DNA from: Cyanobacteria bacterium UBA11153
Lineage (GTDB): Bacteria > Cyanobacteriota > Cyanobacteriia > Cyanobacteriales > Coleofasciculaceae
Reading direction: 5' to 3'
NCBI GenBank assembly: GCA_003511885.1
Contig: DOIX01000342.1
Location: 1-24,391, forward strand
DNA: 24,391 nt
Position 1 is the first letter of the stretch, and the number at the start of each line of letters is the position of its first letter. The notes below the pieces were generated by a model. It did no database searches. It worked only from the letters and a program-made list of their open reading frames with translations, and was not told where the DNA came from. The position numbers and the translations under genes were made by a program. Of the stretch, positions 1-8,155 are shown in pieces.

Positions 1-1
1 T

Positions 2-97
2 ATGGTTGAAACCTTGACAGGCTATGCTTTTAAAGCAATGCCAATCCCGAAAAAAGTACCCATGTTAGGGAAAATTAGCCAAGAAATCTGGTGGTGA
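2..97 (+). CDS. 3' end of an unidentified reading frame at the window edge
   Basis: A frame is open from the first bases and stops at TGA 95-97, giving 31 residues that end in ...KISQEIWW. The ATG at position 2 may be an internal methionine of a longer gene that begins before the window. The peptide (GYAFKAMPIPKKVPMLGK region) is basic and proline-containing and looks like a plausible C-terminus, but I do not recognise the family. No terminator-like hairpin follows. Confidence 0.3.
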   Translation: MVETLTGYAFKAMPIPKKVPMLGKISQEIWW

Positions 98-185
98 AGG
101 ACGAGAGCATAATACTTGTAGCTACCCGTATTTTCAAATAGTCTCAATAATGCCAAAAAATAGACTCAATTTTCAGGGGAGGTTA

Positions 186-373
186 ATGTGCTACAAGCTA
201 GACGGTGTAATGGTTTTATCCATAGTTGTCGCCCCGCCAGGTATTGGTCAGAAGAAAAAAAAATTGATGCGGCTCAATTAAAAAATACCTTGAGTGCAAT
301 TAGAATCAAAGGGCGGTATATTCCACCTAGGAACCACCCTTTACTGAGTTGGTGGGAAAATGCGATGGAGTGA
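186..373 (+). pseudogene. Small unidentified ORF, probably frameshifted at an A9 run
   Basis: A strong Shine-Dalgarno-like GGGGAGG lies just before overlapping starts: ATG at 186 and GTG at 188. The ATG frame gives a hydrophobic start (MCYKLDGVMVLSIVVAPPG) and stops shortly after a run of nine A (255-263). The GTG frame runs to the stop at 371-373 and has natural-looking composition only after the A run (IDAAQLKNTLSAIRIKGRY...). Joining the ATG frame before the run to the GTG frame after it gives a smooth protein of about 62 residues. This suggests either a one-base indel that broke the gene or slippage on the A tract. I do not recognise the product. It could also be non-coding. Confidence 0.3.
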
Positions 374-490
374 TATTTATTGTTTGGGTTGAGCTAATTG
401 GAGAAGTGGTATTAGTTTCACTTCCTTCTACCCAATCTACATTTTTGAATAGGGACTAGCCCCCAGTCCCTCGCTATACCTTTAACAAAC

Positions 491-527
491 AAAAAAAAAA
501 CGATCGCTCCTGCAAAAAGAGCGATCG
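491..527 (-). terminator. Intrinsic terminator of ndhD
   Basis: Read on the minus strand, a perfect 9-bp stem (CGATCGCTC at 501-509 with GAGCGATCG at 519-527) and a 9-nt loop are followed by ten consecutive T (491-500). It starts 27 nt after the ndhD stop codon. The stem is built on a GCGATCGC (HIP1-like) motif. This is a classic rho-independent structure and fits only ndhD. Confidence 0.85.
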
Positions 528-554
528 CAAATGATACGATTGAGGTTGAAAAAA

Positions 555-2261
555 CTACTTGACAATTCCCAAAACTGGCTCGACTTCAGCCTTGGCAATT
601 TGGGGCATCAAGAAACCTTGGGCGTAAATTTGAGGATTGCTTTGGGCAATTTCTACATAAGATTGACGGACTTCAGCGTTTACTGCTACTGTCTTGGCAT
701 CATAGAATTGTGTCGCCATTTTGGGATATACGCCGATACCGATAATTAGGGCGAGGAAGCTGACTGCAATAAAGACTTCGCGAGGAGAAGCATCGTTAAA
801 TTTGGCTTGGGCAGGTAAGACGCAGTTTGTACCGAAGCAAACGGCTTCTTGATTTCCTTGAGTCTTTAATTCTGGATCGTTAATGTCGCAAGTAGGTGTA
901 AGATCGCAGGTAGCCACTGTACCTGGATTGTAGAAAATCTGCCGCAGCATGGAGAGTAGATAAATCGGGGTGATGATAACGCCTACGGCAGCCAGAAATA
1001 CGGTGACAGTGCGGAATGGAGAACTATAAATATCGCTAGTAGCCACGCCAACGAATACGGAAAGTTCGCTGACAAAACCACTCATGCCGGGAAGTGCTAA
1101 GGATGCCATTGCACCAGCAGTAAAGAGGGCGAAGACTTTGGGCATAGCTTGTCCAATATTGCCCATTTCTTTCAATGCCATTGTATGGGTGCGATCGTAG
1201 GTTACGCCAGCGAGGAAGAATAATACTGAGGCAATTAAACCGTGGGAAATCATTTGCAACATCGCGCCATTGATACCCAAGTCGGTAAATGAGGCAATTC
1301 CTAATAAGACAAACCCCATGTGCGAAACCGATGAATAGGCGAGGCGACGCTTCATATTGGTTTGGGCAAAGGAGTTAAATCCACCATAGATAATGTTGAC
1401 AACACCCAACATTGCCAGAAGCGGTGCGAAGTAAATATGGGCATCGGTGAGAAGTTCAAGATTGAGGCGAATTAGTCCATATCCGCCCATTTTTAAGAGT
1501 ACGCCAGCCAGAATCATCGAAACAGGAGAAGATGCTTCGCCGTGGGCATCAGGTAACCAGGTATGGAGGGGGAAAACAGCTAGTTTGACACCAAAGGCAA
1601 TCAGTAATCCCGCATATAGTAGTAATTCTAGAGCAAGAGGATAGTTCTTCAAGCCGAGTTCGACCATATCGAAGGTGATATTACCACCACCATAAAGTGC
1701 CATTCCCAATCCTGCTACCAGAATAAATATAGAAGCGGCTGCGGTATAGATTAAGAATTTAGTTGCGGCGTATTGACGATTTTGTCCGCCCCAAATGGAG
1801 ACTAGTAAATAGACGGGAATTAGTTCTACTTCCCACATAATAAATAGAAGGAGAATGTCTTGAGCGACGAAGACTCCAATCTGTGCCGCATACAGCACCA
1901 GCATTAAGAAGTAGAATAGGCGAGGTTTGCGATCGACTTGCCACGCGGAAAAAATCGAAAGTGTGGTGACTAATCCAGCGAGAAGTACTAAGGGGGCAGA
2001 AATTCCATCCACTGAAACTGCCCAGCTTAATCCTATCTGAGGCATCCAGGTGTACTTTTCCACCATTTGGAAAGTGGTGGTACTTGGATCGTAATGCTTC
2101 CAAAAGGCATATAACATCAACATCAAGTCGGCGATGCCTACTCCCAAGGCATACCATCGCACCCGCTTACCCTCTTTATCGGGGATGACGGGGATGGCTA
2201 AGGAACCAAGGAGTGGGAGGAGGACAATCGCGGTGAGCCAGGGAAATTGAGCCGCTGTCAT
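555..2261 (-). CDS. ndhD: NAD(P)H-quinone oxidoreductase chain 4 (NdhD)
   Basis: NdhD is a proton-pumping membrane subunit of the cyanobacterial NDH-1 complex (thylakoid respiration and cyclic electron flow), homologous to NuoM/ND4. The 568-residue protein has about 14 hydrophobic segments. Hallmarks of the antiporter-like family are visible: MWEVELIP with Glu144, [17 protein letters not shown] (Lys226, residues 223-240), LLKMGGYG (Lys257) and SSVSHMG (about 310-315). The length is normal for cyanobacterial NdhD. Between the last transmembrane segments lies a loop with four cysteines (452, 458, 475, 480), which I associate with one NdhD paralogue subset. It is probably the respiratory NdhD1/D2 class rather than the CO2-uptake NdhD3/D4 class, but I cannot fix the number. 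It stands alone, transcribed away from the Lgt-like gene, and no Shine-Dalgarno is obvious before the ATG. Confidence 0.95.
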   Translation of the reverse strand: MTAAQFPWLTAIVLLPLLGSLAIPVIPDKEGKRVRWYALGVGIADLMLMLYAFWKHYDPSTTTFQMVEKYTWMPQIGLSWAVSVDGISAPLVLLAGLVTTLSIFSAWQVDRKPRLFYFLMLVLYAAQIGVFVAQDILLLFIMWEVELIPVYLLVSIWGGQNRQYAATKFLIYTAAASIFILVAGLGMALYGGGNITFDMVELGLKNYPLALELLLYAGLLIAFGVKLAVFPLHTWLPDAHGEASSPVSMILAGVLLKMGGYGLIRLNLELLTDAHIYFAPLLAMLGVVNIIYGGFNSFAQTNMKRRLAYSSVSHMGFVLLGIASFTDLGINGAMLQMISHGLIASVLFFLAGVTYDRTHTMALKEMGNIGQAMPKVFALFTAGAMASLALPGMSGFVSELSVFVGVATSDIYSSPFRTVTVFLAAVGVIITPIYLLSMLRQIFYNPGTVATCDLTPTCDINDPELKTQGNQEAVCFGTNCVLPAQAKFNDASPREVFIAVSFLALIIGIGVYPKMATQFYDAKTVAVNAEVRQSYVEIAQSNPQIYAQGFLMPQIAKAEVEPVLGIVK

Positions 2262-2721
2262 GGGAGTAAGAAAAAATACCTATTCGTGTCTAAACTGATT
2301 GTACTAAATTTTTTAAGCTTTCGTTCATAAATCTTTATCTCACCTCAACATATATATATATTTATCGCAGACATGGTTACTAAACTTCATGTTGACTCAG
2401 GTGCTCAGTGGTGTTAGGACAATTTATATTTTGGATAATTGTATCTATATATCCAAATCTATGTATGTAATATGTAGTACTTTTGTTATTTGCTTACTAG
2501 ACAATTAAAGGGGATGATTTGCTGGATATGATATAAATAGATCGAGATTGTCAAGCAGAGCGATCGATAGAAACCCGGTTTATTAAAGAAACTGGGTTTC
2601 TAATATTCTGTTGTTTGATGTTTAATTTTTTTTCTGTGAAAGAGTAACTTTAGGAAGATCTGATTGTCATGGAAATCTTGTACCTACAACCCAACCAGCA
2701 ATAACCAATAATCAAGAAAGA
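2262..2721. promoter_or_regulatory. Divergent intergenic region between ndhD and the Lgt-like gene
   Basis: These 460 bp must hold the promoters of both divergently transcribed neighbours. The stretch is AT-rich with an (AT)n tract near 2349-2362. A short interrupted palindrome (TTGGATA 2431-2437, TATCCAA 2450-2456) could be an operator, but chance is not excluded. The hairpin repeat at 2568-2602 is listed separately. I see no further coding frame and no convincing -35/-10 pair. Confidence 0.35.
2568..2602. repeat. Hairpin repeat 'AGAAACCCGGTTT...AAACTGGGTTTCT'
   Basis: A 15-bp inverted repeat with one mismatch (TAGAAACCCGGTTTA against GAAACTGGGTTTCTA) and a loop of about 5 nt. I recall this type of sequence as a frequent dispersed intergenic palindrome in filamentous cyanobacteria; its presence here is direct, its genome-wide abundance is not visible. 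It has no adjacent T tract, so it is not an obvious terminator. It lies 120 bp before the Lgt-like gene. Confidence 0.7.
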
Positions 2722-3465
2722 ATGAAATTTCCCATGTATTTTTGGATTGGGGATTGGCGGATTCATCCTCATTTATTATTTGAAGCTTTAGCTTATGCGA
2801 TAGCGTTTCGTCTTGCCCTCGTTAATTCTCGCAAGGATACAATTACTGCGAGTCAGCGTAGTTCGGTAATTGTAGGGGGGATGGTGGGGGCTTTAGTGGG
2901 GGCAAAGGTGTTAGTATTATTTCAACATATTTATCTGATTGGGCAGGATTTAAAGCTATTTATTTTGCTGTTGATTCAGGGAAAAACGGTGGTGGGTGCG
3001 CTGTTAGGTGGATTAATGGGGGTAGAGTTAACTAAAAAATGGATTGGCGTGAAAAAATCGACGGGTGATGTGTTTGTCTATCCGTTGGCTGTAGGGACGG
3101 CTGTGGGGAGGATTGGGTGTTTTTTGACGGGATTGAGCGATCGCACTTACGGTATTGCAACTAGTTTACCTTGGGGTGTGAATTTTGGTGATGGGATTTA
3201 CCGACATCCTACCCAAATTTATGAAATCATATTTTTATTGTTATTGATGCTATTTTTAAAGATTCGCAGTGGCTATCTACGGGAAGAGGGGGATTTATTT
3301 AAGTTTTATATAGTGGGTTATCTGGGTTTTCGTTTTTTGATTGATTTCATTAAGCCTGATTTTCATCCTATCTTGGGGGTTAGTGCGATTCAGATTGCTT
3401 GTTTTCTGGGTTTGGTGTATTATCGTAGCAGTATTTTGCCAATGTTCGATTTGCACGGCAAATAA
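2722..3465 (+). CDS. Prolipoprotein diacylglyceryl transferase (Lgt) family paralogue, atypical
   Basis: This is a 247-residue polytopic membrane protein (about 7 hydrophobic segments) with the Lgt fold signature: GRIGCFLTG (129-137), HPTQIYE (162-168) and FRFLIDFIKPD (203-213). Lgt transfers diacylglycerol from phosphatidylglycerol to the lipobox cysteine of prelipoproteins. Several hallmarks are changed. The usual GR-G-N-F carries Cys133 instead of the conserved Asn, the segment matching the conserved His-Gly-Gly loop reads TVVGALLGGLMG (89-100) without the His, and the acidic residue after the GRxGNF motif is replaced (LTGLSD). It is therefore probably not the housekeeping enzyme. It may act on another acceptor or lipid, or be inactive. 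The start sits after an AAGAAAG stretch, and the gene stands alone. Confidence 0.75.
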   Translation: MKFPMYFWIGDWRIHPHLLFEALAYAIAFRLALVNSRKDTITASQRSSVIVGGMVGALVGAKVLVLFQHIYLIGQDLKLFILLLIQGKTVVGALLGGLMGVELTKKWIGVKKSTGDVFVYPLAVGTAVGRIGCFLTGLSDRTYGIATSLPWGVNFGDGIYRHPTQIYEIIFLLLLMLFLKIRSGYLREEGDLFKFYIVGYLGFRFLIDFIKPDFHPILGVSAIQIACFLGLVYYRSSILPMFDLHGK

Positions 3466-3519
3466 AGATCCTCAGTCTGTTGATAATTTATAACTTCCGT
3501 CAGTTTCCCAAAAATCGAA

Positions 3520-3618
3520 AAACCTAACCCCCCAGCCCCCTTCCCTACAAGGGAAGGGGGAGTGGGAAATTTTACCCCCCTCCCCTAACAGGAGAGGGGT
3601 TGGGGGAGGGGTGAAACA
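3520..3618. repeat. GC-rich dispersed hairpin repeats after the Lgt-like gene
   Basis: Within the 325-bp gap 3466-3790 there is a perfect 10-bp stem (CCCCCTTCCC 3536-3545, GGGAAGGGGG 3551-3560, 5-nt loop). A second pyrimidine/purine block (CCCCCCTCCCC...GGAGAGGGGTTGGGGGAGGGG) follows. The same family recurs inside the methyltransferase gene (11203-11245) and in tandem after acnB. The stem could help end Lgt-like transcription although no T tract follows. The rest of the gap is AT-rich; an AGGAG ribosome binding site at 3780-3784 serves the next gene. Confidence 0.75.
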
Positions 3619-3790
3619 ATTAATTGACAATTGTATACTGTTGACCATCTAAATTGAATAGAAGATATTAAGATGGAGAATGGGGAGTTGGGAATGATTT
3701 TGGCAAAAAACTCTTTTTGACAAAATACAGTTTAAATACCTAGCAGTTTACAAGTTATCAGTTAAGAACACATTTTTCTAGGAGATAGCA

Positions 3791-4717
3791 ATGAGTCTAA
3801 CACGCCGTAAATTTATCGTTTTAAGCAGTTTCACTAGTTTGGGTTTAATTGGAGTTTTTACTAAACTATTTCTCAGTCAGACTGCCCAAAGTAGCGATAT
3901 CGCTAGTAACACTAACAGGATTAACTTACAACCAATTGAGCCACCAACAACTCCGTTACTGCTAAGATTTGTTTCTGTTGCCGATACGGGTACGGGTGCG
4001 AAAGGACAATATGCTGTAGCAGATGCCATGACTCGCTATCGCGAACAAAATCCCTACAATTTAGTTATCTTGGCTGGAGATAATATCTATACTAATGGGG
4101 AAATTGAAAAGATTGAAGCTGTTTTTGAGAAACCTTATGCAGCTCTACTTCAACAAGGTGTAAAGTTTCATGCTTGTCTGGGTAATCATGATATTCGTAC
4201 TGATAATGGCGATCCGCAGGTTAAGTATCCTGGATTTAATATGTTGGGAAGATACTATACTTTCCGCGAGGGAGATGTTCAATTTTTTGCCCTGGATACC
4301 AATAGTAATGCTGACTGGAAAAATCAGTTACCATGGCTAGAAACACAACTGAGCAGCAGCGACGCACCATGGAAGATAGTATTCGGACATCATCAGATTT
4401 ATTCTTCTGGTCATTATGGATTAAATCAAGCATTTATCAAAACCCTATCGCCCATTTTCCAAAAGTATGGAGTACAACTATATATTAACGGTCACGAGCA
4501 TCATTATGAAAGGAGTAAATCGATTAATGGTACAACTTATTTAATTTGTGGCGCTGGCGCGGGAACTCGCCCAGTTGGTAGTTCAGAATCGTCAGCTTAT
4601 GCCGCAGAAAGATTGAGTTTTGCCGCTTATGAAGTGTATCGCGATCGTATCATTATAAGTGGTATTGGTACGGATGGGGAATTATTCGATCGAGGGGTTA
4701 TTTTAATTAGAGGCTAG
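3791..4717 (+). CDS. Tat-exported metallophosphoesterase (purple acid phosphatase-like)
   Basis: This 308-residue protein begins with a twin-arginine signal (SLTRRKFIVLSS, then a hydrophobic stretch to about residue 28), so it is predicted to be exported folded, with its metals, to the periplasm. The calcineurin-like dinuclear-metal site is complete: ADTG (Asp65), GDNIY (Asp97, Tyr100), GNHD (Asn132, His133), GHH (His200) and GHEHHYE (His235, His237). The Asp-Tyr spacing in GDNIY is the pattern of purple acid phosphatases. Substrate is unknown; a phosphomonoesterase releasing phosphate is the likeliest role. The ATG is supported by AGGAG six bases upstream. It is not obviously in an operon: 73 bp separate it from the Septu-like ATPase, which has no clear promoter of its own, so read-through is possible. 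Confidence 0.88.
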   Translation: MSLTRRKFIVLSSFTSLGLIGVFTKLFLSQTAQSSDIASNTNRINLQPIEPPTTPLLLRFVSVADTGTGAKGQYAVADAMTRYREQNPYNLVILAGDNIYTNGEIEKIEAVFEKPYAALLQQGVKFHACLGNHDIRTDNGDPQVKYPGFNMLGRYYTFREGDVQFFALDTNSNADWKNQLPWLETQLSSSDAPWKIVFGHHQIYSSGHYGLNQAFIKTLSPIFQKYGVQLYINGHEHHYERSKSINGTTYLICGAGAGTRPVGSSESSAYAAERLSFAAYEVYRDRIIISGIGTDGELFDRGVILIRG

Positions 4718-4790
4718 GGGATAGGGGATGGGGAGGAGGGTTTTGAGTTTTATCTGTGGGCTAAATATTCTGGATGATTAAGTTAAAACC

Positions 4791-6119
4791 ATGAGAGTTA
4801 AGAGATTACAAATGACCTCCTTTCGAGGCATCGAGAATTTAACTTTGGATTTTCATGAAACTCAGCCTACTGTTTTGATTGGGATTAATGGAGTTGGCAA
4901 ATCGAGTATTCTTGATTGTCTGGCAATACTTATATCTGGATTTATATGTAGGATAAAATACAATCCTAAATCTGGAACTATATTTGTGAAAATGGCAAAA
5001 CAAAACTTGTTTCCAGCAAGTGAAAAAGAAAGAGATTTAGCGAAGGGACGTTCATTTAATAAAGAAGACATCGCCAATGATCGAGATAAAACCAATTGCG
5101 ATCTTTTGATTTCAATTCCAGGAACAGAAAATTTGGCTTTGCATCTCAATAAATATCGACAAGACAAGAGTGAAAATACCAATAATAAACATGACAAATT
5201 AGACATGGTGGCTAAAGATATTCGAGAACAGTGGAAAACCAGCGATCAATTTAATATTCCCATAGCCGTCTACTATCCAGTCAATCGCGCTGTTTTTGAT
5301 ATTGATTTAGAAATTAAAGACAATTCTATTTATAAGCAAATTGACGCTTATGAACAAGCACTTGATGGAGTACGAATAAGCTTTGATAGCTTCTTTAAAT
5401 GGTTTAGACTTATAGAAGACTTAGAAAATGAGAAACTACGAGATAACCATGATTATAGAAACCGACAGATAGAAGCAGTGAGACAATCTATTTATTCAAT
5501 AATTCCAGAGTTTTCCAACTTAAGAGTACGTCGTTCCCCCTTACGAATGACAGTAAGAAAACAAGACGAGGAACTAATTGTTAATCAATTATCGGATGGG
5601 GAAAAGTGCTTGCTAGCGATGGTAGGAGATTTAGCCAGACGATTAGCAATCGCCAATCCTGGCTTACCCAATCCATTAGAAGGCAGTGGTGTTGTCATGA
5701 TTGATGAAATTGAACTACATTTACATCCAAAATGGCAAAGAGAAATTATTCCGGCTTTGACAGAAACATTTCCCAATTGTCAGTTTATTATTACTACTCA
5801 TTCGCCACTGGTAATTAGTCATGTTAAACCGGATAGTATTTACATTTTGGAAAAGACAGATGATGGTATTGTTGCTATCCATCCAGAAAGTTCCTATGGT
5901 AGAGATAGCAATCGTATTTTAGAAGATTTAATGGATACTTCGGAACGTCCACAGCACATTAAAGAGAATCTTCAAAAGTTATTTAGACTAATTGATGATG
6001 GAAAACTAACAGAAGCTCGCGAAATGAGGAAATATCTGGTAGATGAGATAGGATATTCTGAGCCAGAGTTTGCTAGTGCAGATATGCTAATTCGGCGGAA
6101 GGAAATATTAGCTAGATGA
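4791..6119 (+). CDS. ptuA: Septu-like AAA/ABC-type ATPase (PtuA-like)
   Basis: This is a 442-residue SMC/OLD-type ATPase. An N-terminal strand with SFRGIENL leads to Walker A GINGVGKS (31-38). A variable middle follows, then the ABC-like signature LSDGE (267-271), Walker B VVMIDEIELHLHP (301-313, Asp305/Glu306) and the H-loop TTHSP (His337). The tail carries SYGRDSNRILEDLM (368-381), common in the AAA_21/AAA_23 group, and a short conserved-looking end. Its stop overlaps the start of a TIGR02646-type HNH gene by four bases (ATGA), the arrangement of Septu PtuA-PtuB, where the ATPase is thought to gate the nuclease. Similar ATPases also occur in retron-Ec78-like systems, but no reverse transcriptase is visible here. 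The name rests on this pairing more than on the ATPase alone. Confidence 0.8.
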   Translation: MRVKRLQMTSFRGIENLTLDFHETQPTVLIGINGVGKSSILDCLAILISGFICRIKYNPKSGTIFVKMAKQNLFPASEKERDLAKGRSFNKEDIANDRDKTNCDLLISIPGTENLALHLNKYRQDKSENTNNKHDKLDMVAKDIREQWKTSDQFNIPIAVYYPVNRAVFDIDLEIKDNSIYKQIDAYEQALDGVRISFDSFFKWFRLIEDLENEKLRDNHDYRNRQIEAVRQSIYSIIPEFSNLRVRRSPLRMTVRKQDEELIVNQLSDGEKCLLAMVGDLARRLAIANPGLPNPLEGSGVVMIDEIELHLHPKWQREIIPALTETFPNCQFIITTHSPLVISHVKPDSIYILEKTDDGIVAIHPESSYGRDSNRILEDLMDTSERPQHIKENLQKLFRLIDDGKLTEAREMRKYLVDEIGYSEPEFASADMLIRRKEILAR

Positions 6120-6787
6120 AATATATCAAGAAGAATCAGGAACCAGAAAATTTTACCGGATGGAAAGGATGTGCCAACGCAGACTGGCAACCAAATTGGG
6201 ATAACTTTCAATCACCAGAAAAAACGGCTGTCCATAAAGCATTATTACAGGAGCAAGGTTATATCTGTTGCTACTGTGGAATGCGGATTGCTAAAGAAAT
6301 CAGTCATATTGAACATTTGCAGCCGCGAGAAATATATCCAAACATAGCACTAGACTACTCTAACTTATTAGCTTCTTGTCCTGGAGAAGGTGAAAATCCA
6401 GATTGGAAAAAACCGCAAAAAATACCAACGTCACAGAAACATTGTGGCCCCAAAAAAGATAATTGGTATGATGCTAATCTGATGGTTTCTCCTCTCCAGC
6501 CAAATTGTGGAGATTTCTTTACATATACTGGTTTCGGAGAAATTAGAGCTACCAATAACCCTACCATGCAGCCTGCGGCACAGGAAACTATTGATAGATT
6601 AGGGCTAAACGATGGTAAACTGCAAGATGCAAGACGGAGGCAGATTGAAAAAATATTACCGTTGATTGAGGTTGGTACAAAGGAAGAAATACAACAACTT
6701 ATTCAAGGTTATGAGGAACTGGATTCACAGGGAGAGTATACACCATTCTGTTTTGCGATCGCGTATATTCTCAAGCTGTATCTTTAA
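6116..6787 (+). CDS. ptuB: HNH endonuclease of the PtuB/TIGR02646 type
   Basis: This 223-residue protein has an HNH core with a zinc-binding frame: CCYC (Cys51/Cys54), SHIEHLQP (catalytic-type His67 in the IEH motif), YSNLLASC (Asn83, Cys88) and HCGPKKDN (Cys110). The IEH-P-R / Y-NLL-SC / CG-K order is what I know from TIGR02646 ('retron-associated HNH') and PtuB proteins. It is translationally coupled to the ATPase by an ATGA overlap, so both are likely made in a fixed ratio. The expected role is DNA or RNA cleavage on phage infection, held in check by the ATPase complex. The C-terminal half (about 150-223) is helical and has no motif I recognise. All key residues seem present, so the pair looks intact. 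Confidence 0.83.
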   Translation: MKYIKKNQEPENFTGWKGCANADWQPNWDNFQSPEKTAVHKALLQEQGYICCYCGMRIAKEISHIEHLQPREIYPNIALDYSNLLASCPGEGENPDWKKPQKIPTSQKHCGPKKDNWYDANLMVSPLQPNCGDFFTYTGFGEIRATNNPTMQPAAQETIDRLGLNDGKLQDARRRQIEKILPLIEVGTKEEIQQLIQGYEELDSQGEYTPFCFAIAYILKLYL

Positions 6788-6872
6788 AACTATATTATGG
6801 TAGCACGATCGGGACTTACTCAGACACATTACCTCATAACAGCGGTTCCCGTTGTCAAACCTGATATCGGGA

Positions 6873-6947
6873 TGTAGGGGTGAAGCATAAGCGCCCGAAT
6901 TTATTGGGTAAACCTGACGATTCATACGCTTATGCTTCACCCTGTTG
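6873..6947. repeat. 75-bp inverted-repeat (MITE-like) element, intergenic copy
   Basis: Perfect 16-bp inverted arms (GGGTGAAGCATAAGCG 6878-6893, CGCTTATGCTTCACCC 6927-6942) lie in the gap between the convergent HNH and nuclease genes. Aligned to the element at 10902-10976, the left end is TGTAGGGGTGAAGCAT and the total length is the same 75 bp, though the rightmost five bases have diverged. It has no T tract and a long loop, so it is not a typical terminator. It encodes nothing; any mobility would need a transposase elsewhere. The rest of the 278-bp gap (6788-7065) shows nothing further. Confidence 0.75.
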
Positions 6948-7065
6948 TTGTGAGACATGATAGCAATTCTCAATCATTCGCCAAGATAATCTAAACGATA
7001 ACCCTTGTAGTGCGGGCATCTTGCTCGCTTCTGGTTTTCAGCCATTAGCGATTAGCCAGTAAATT

Positions 7066-8148
7066 TTACTGTTTTACACAATTAACCTTACTCTCAATCT
7101 GATTTTGGATAGATTTAGGAATATGTGATAAAAAATCGTATCCTGTCACTTCTTCCACAGTATCGACTGACACGCAATAGTCTTGCCAACTAGTCTGACG
7201 CACTGCTTCTGAATTGGGCATTAAGACTGCTATTACCTGGGAATCTTTGGTGATTTTCTCGATATCAAAATTAGGGCTATCTACGACAACAATAACTTTC
7301 CAGGTTTTTTCTGGTACAGATATCTTACCATCAGAAATCCTTTCCTTTTCCCCACTACCGCCAGCAATAATATAGAGAGATTTGCCCTCAGCGACTAAAT
7401 CTCTCGAATAGTCTTCCAACTCTCGCCAGACTTCCCGATTATTTGCTGGGGATTGGGGTATCATATTCGTCATCAAAAAAGTAGCGCTATTATCTGAAAT
7501 ACTGAGAGTGCGATCGCTAGATGGGGTCAAATGTCCCTTATCATAGTTAGTATCGGCATAATCGCTGGGTTTGACACGATACCACTCTGGCGGAAGTGCG
7601 TTATTAGGGCGAAAATCGTTTTGTCTTTCCACACTACCCAGCCAGGTTTGATTTAACTGCCAGCTTACCCAATTAGGAATACCTTTATCTCGGTTGTATG
7701 ATAGGGCATATTCTTCCTCTTGAATTAGATAATTATTCGGGTTGTTGATATCTGATGTGGCGAATGTAGGATTGCCAAGTACTAAATGATCGCTATCCGT
7801 TGGAGATACAATTGGAATAGCTACCACTTTAGAGTGACTGGGCAAATTATCGCACGCCTTGCCATTAGGAGGGTTGCCATCTAAGTGGTGAGAATCCCCA
7901 GACTCCAAATCGAAAACTGCTTGAGCATCTTCTTGATACTGAAAATCAGAACAATCGCAATCGGTATTGATACAAGCTGGTAAACTATTGCTATCCTCTG
8001 TCAAAACTGGTGGGGAATTAATTGGCGAAGCGATAGCAGCGATGGGGCTGAGGGAGGAAATAGAGGCGAAACTCAATATCACCCCGATTGCCAAAGCCAA
8101 AACCCTGTTTATAGATAGTACCATTCCTAGCTTACAAAAAATTAACAT
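7066..8148 (-). CDS. Secreted DNA/RNA non-specific endonuclease with Excalibur-like domain
   Basis: Counting from the chosen start (ATG at 8146-8148), the protein has 360 residues. It opens with a Sec signal peptide (VLSINRVLALAIGVILSF..., probable cleavage after SPIAAIA). An Excalibur-like calcium-binding module follows: Cys-Asp-Cys-Ser-Asp-Phe, then AQAVFD and a DGNPPNGKACD loop. The C-terminal NUC domain (PF01223 type, like Anabaena NucA) has YDKGHLTPSSDR, where DKGH replaces the usual DRGH and its His is the general base. It also has NMIPQSPANNREVW, which should supply the metal-binding Asn. It probably degrades extracellular nucleic acid for nutrients, competition or defence. The open frame extends upstream to 8205, but those 19 extra codons lie mostly in a repeat (8156-8208) and look non-native. 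An alternative start is the ATG at 8124, preceded by AGGA with almost no spacing. Confidence 0.82.
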   Translation of the reverse strand: MLIFCKLGMVLSINRVLALAIGVILSFASISSLSPIAAIASPINSPPVLTEDSNSLPACINTDCDCSDFQYQEDAQAVFDLESGDSHHLDGNPPNGKACDNLPSHSKVVAIPIVSPTDSDHLVLGNPTFATSDINNPNNYLIQEEEYALSYNRDKGIPNWVSWQLNQTWLGSVERQNDFRPNNALPPEWYRVKPSDYADTNYDKGHLTPSSDRTLSISDNSATFLMTNMIPQSPANNREVWRELEDYSRDLVAEGKSLYIIAGGSGEKERISDGKISVPEKTWKVIVVVDSPNFDIEKITKDSQVIAVLMPNSEAVRQTSWQDYCVSVDTVEEVTGYDFLSHIPKSIQNQIESKVNCVKQ

Positions 8149-8155
8149 AGATTTT

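Noticed and set aside
1759..2157. 132-codon minus-strand frame within ndhD
   Set aside because: It is a +1-frame shadow of ndhD with no family features; ndhD is intact across it.
4718..6787. Retron with Septu-like effectors
   Set aside because: The HNH protein resembles retron-associated ones, but no reverse transcriptase motif appears in any neighbouring frame.
6873..6947. Bidirectional terminator between the convergent HNH and nuclease genes
   Set aside because: The arms are separated by a loop of more than 30 nt and no T tract follows on either strand; a MITE-like repeat explains it better.
6725..6973. 82-codon minus-strand frame crossing the HNH 3' end
   Set aside because: It spans a gene end and the inverted-repeat element, has no recognisable motif, and overlaps a well supported gene.
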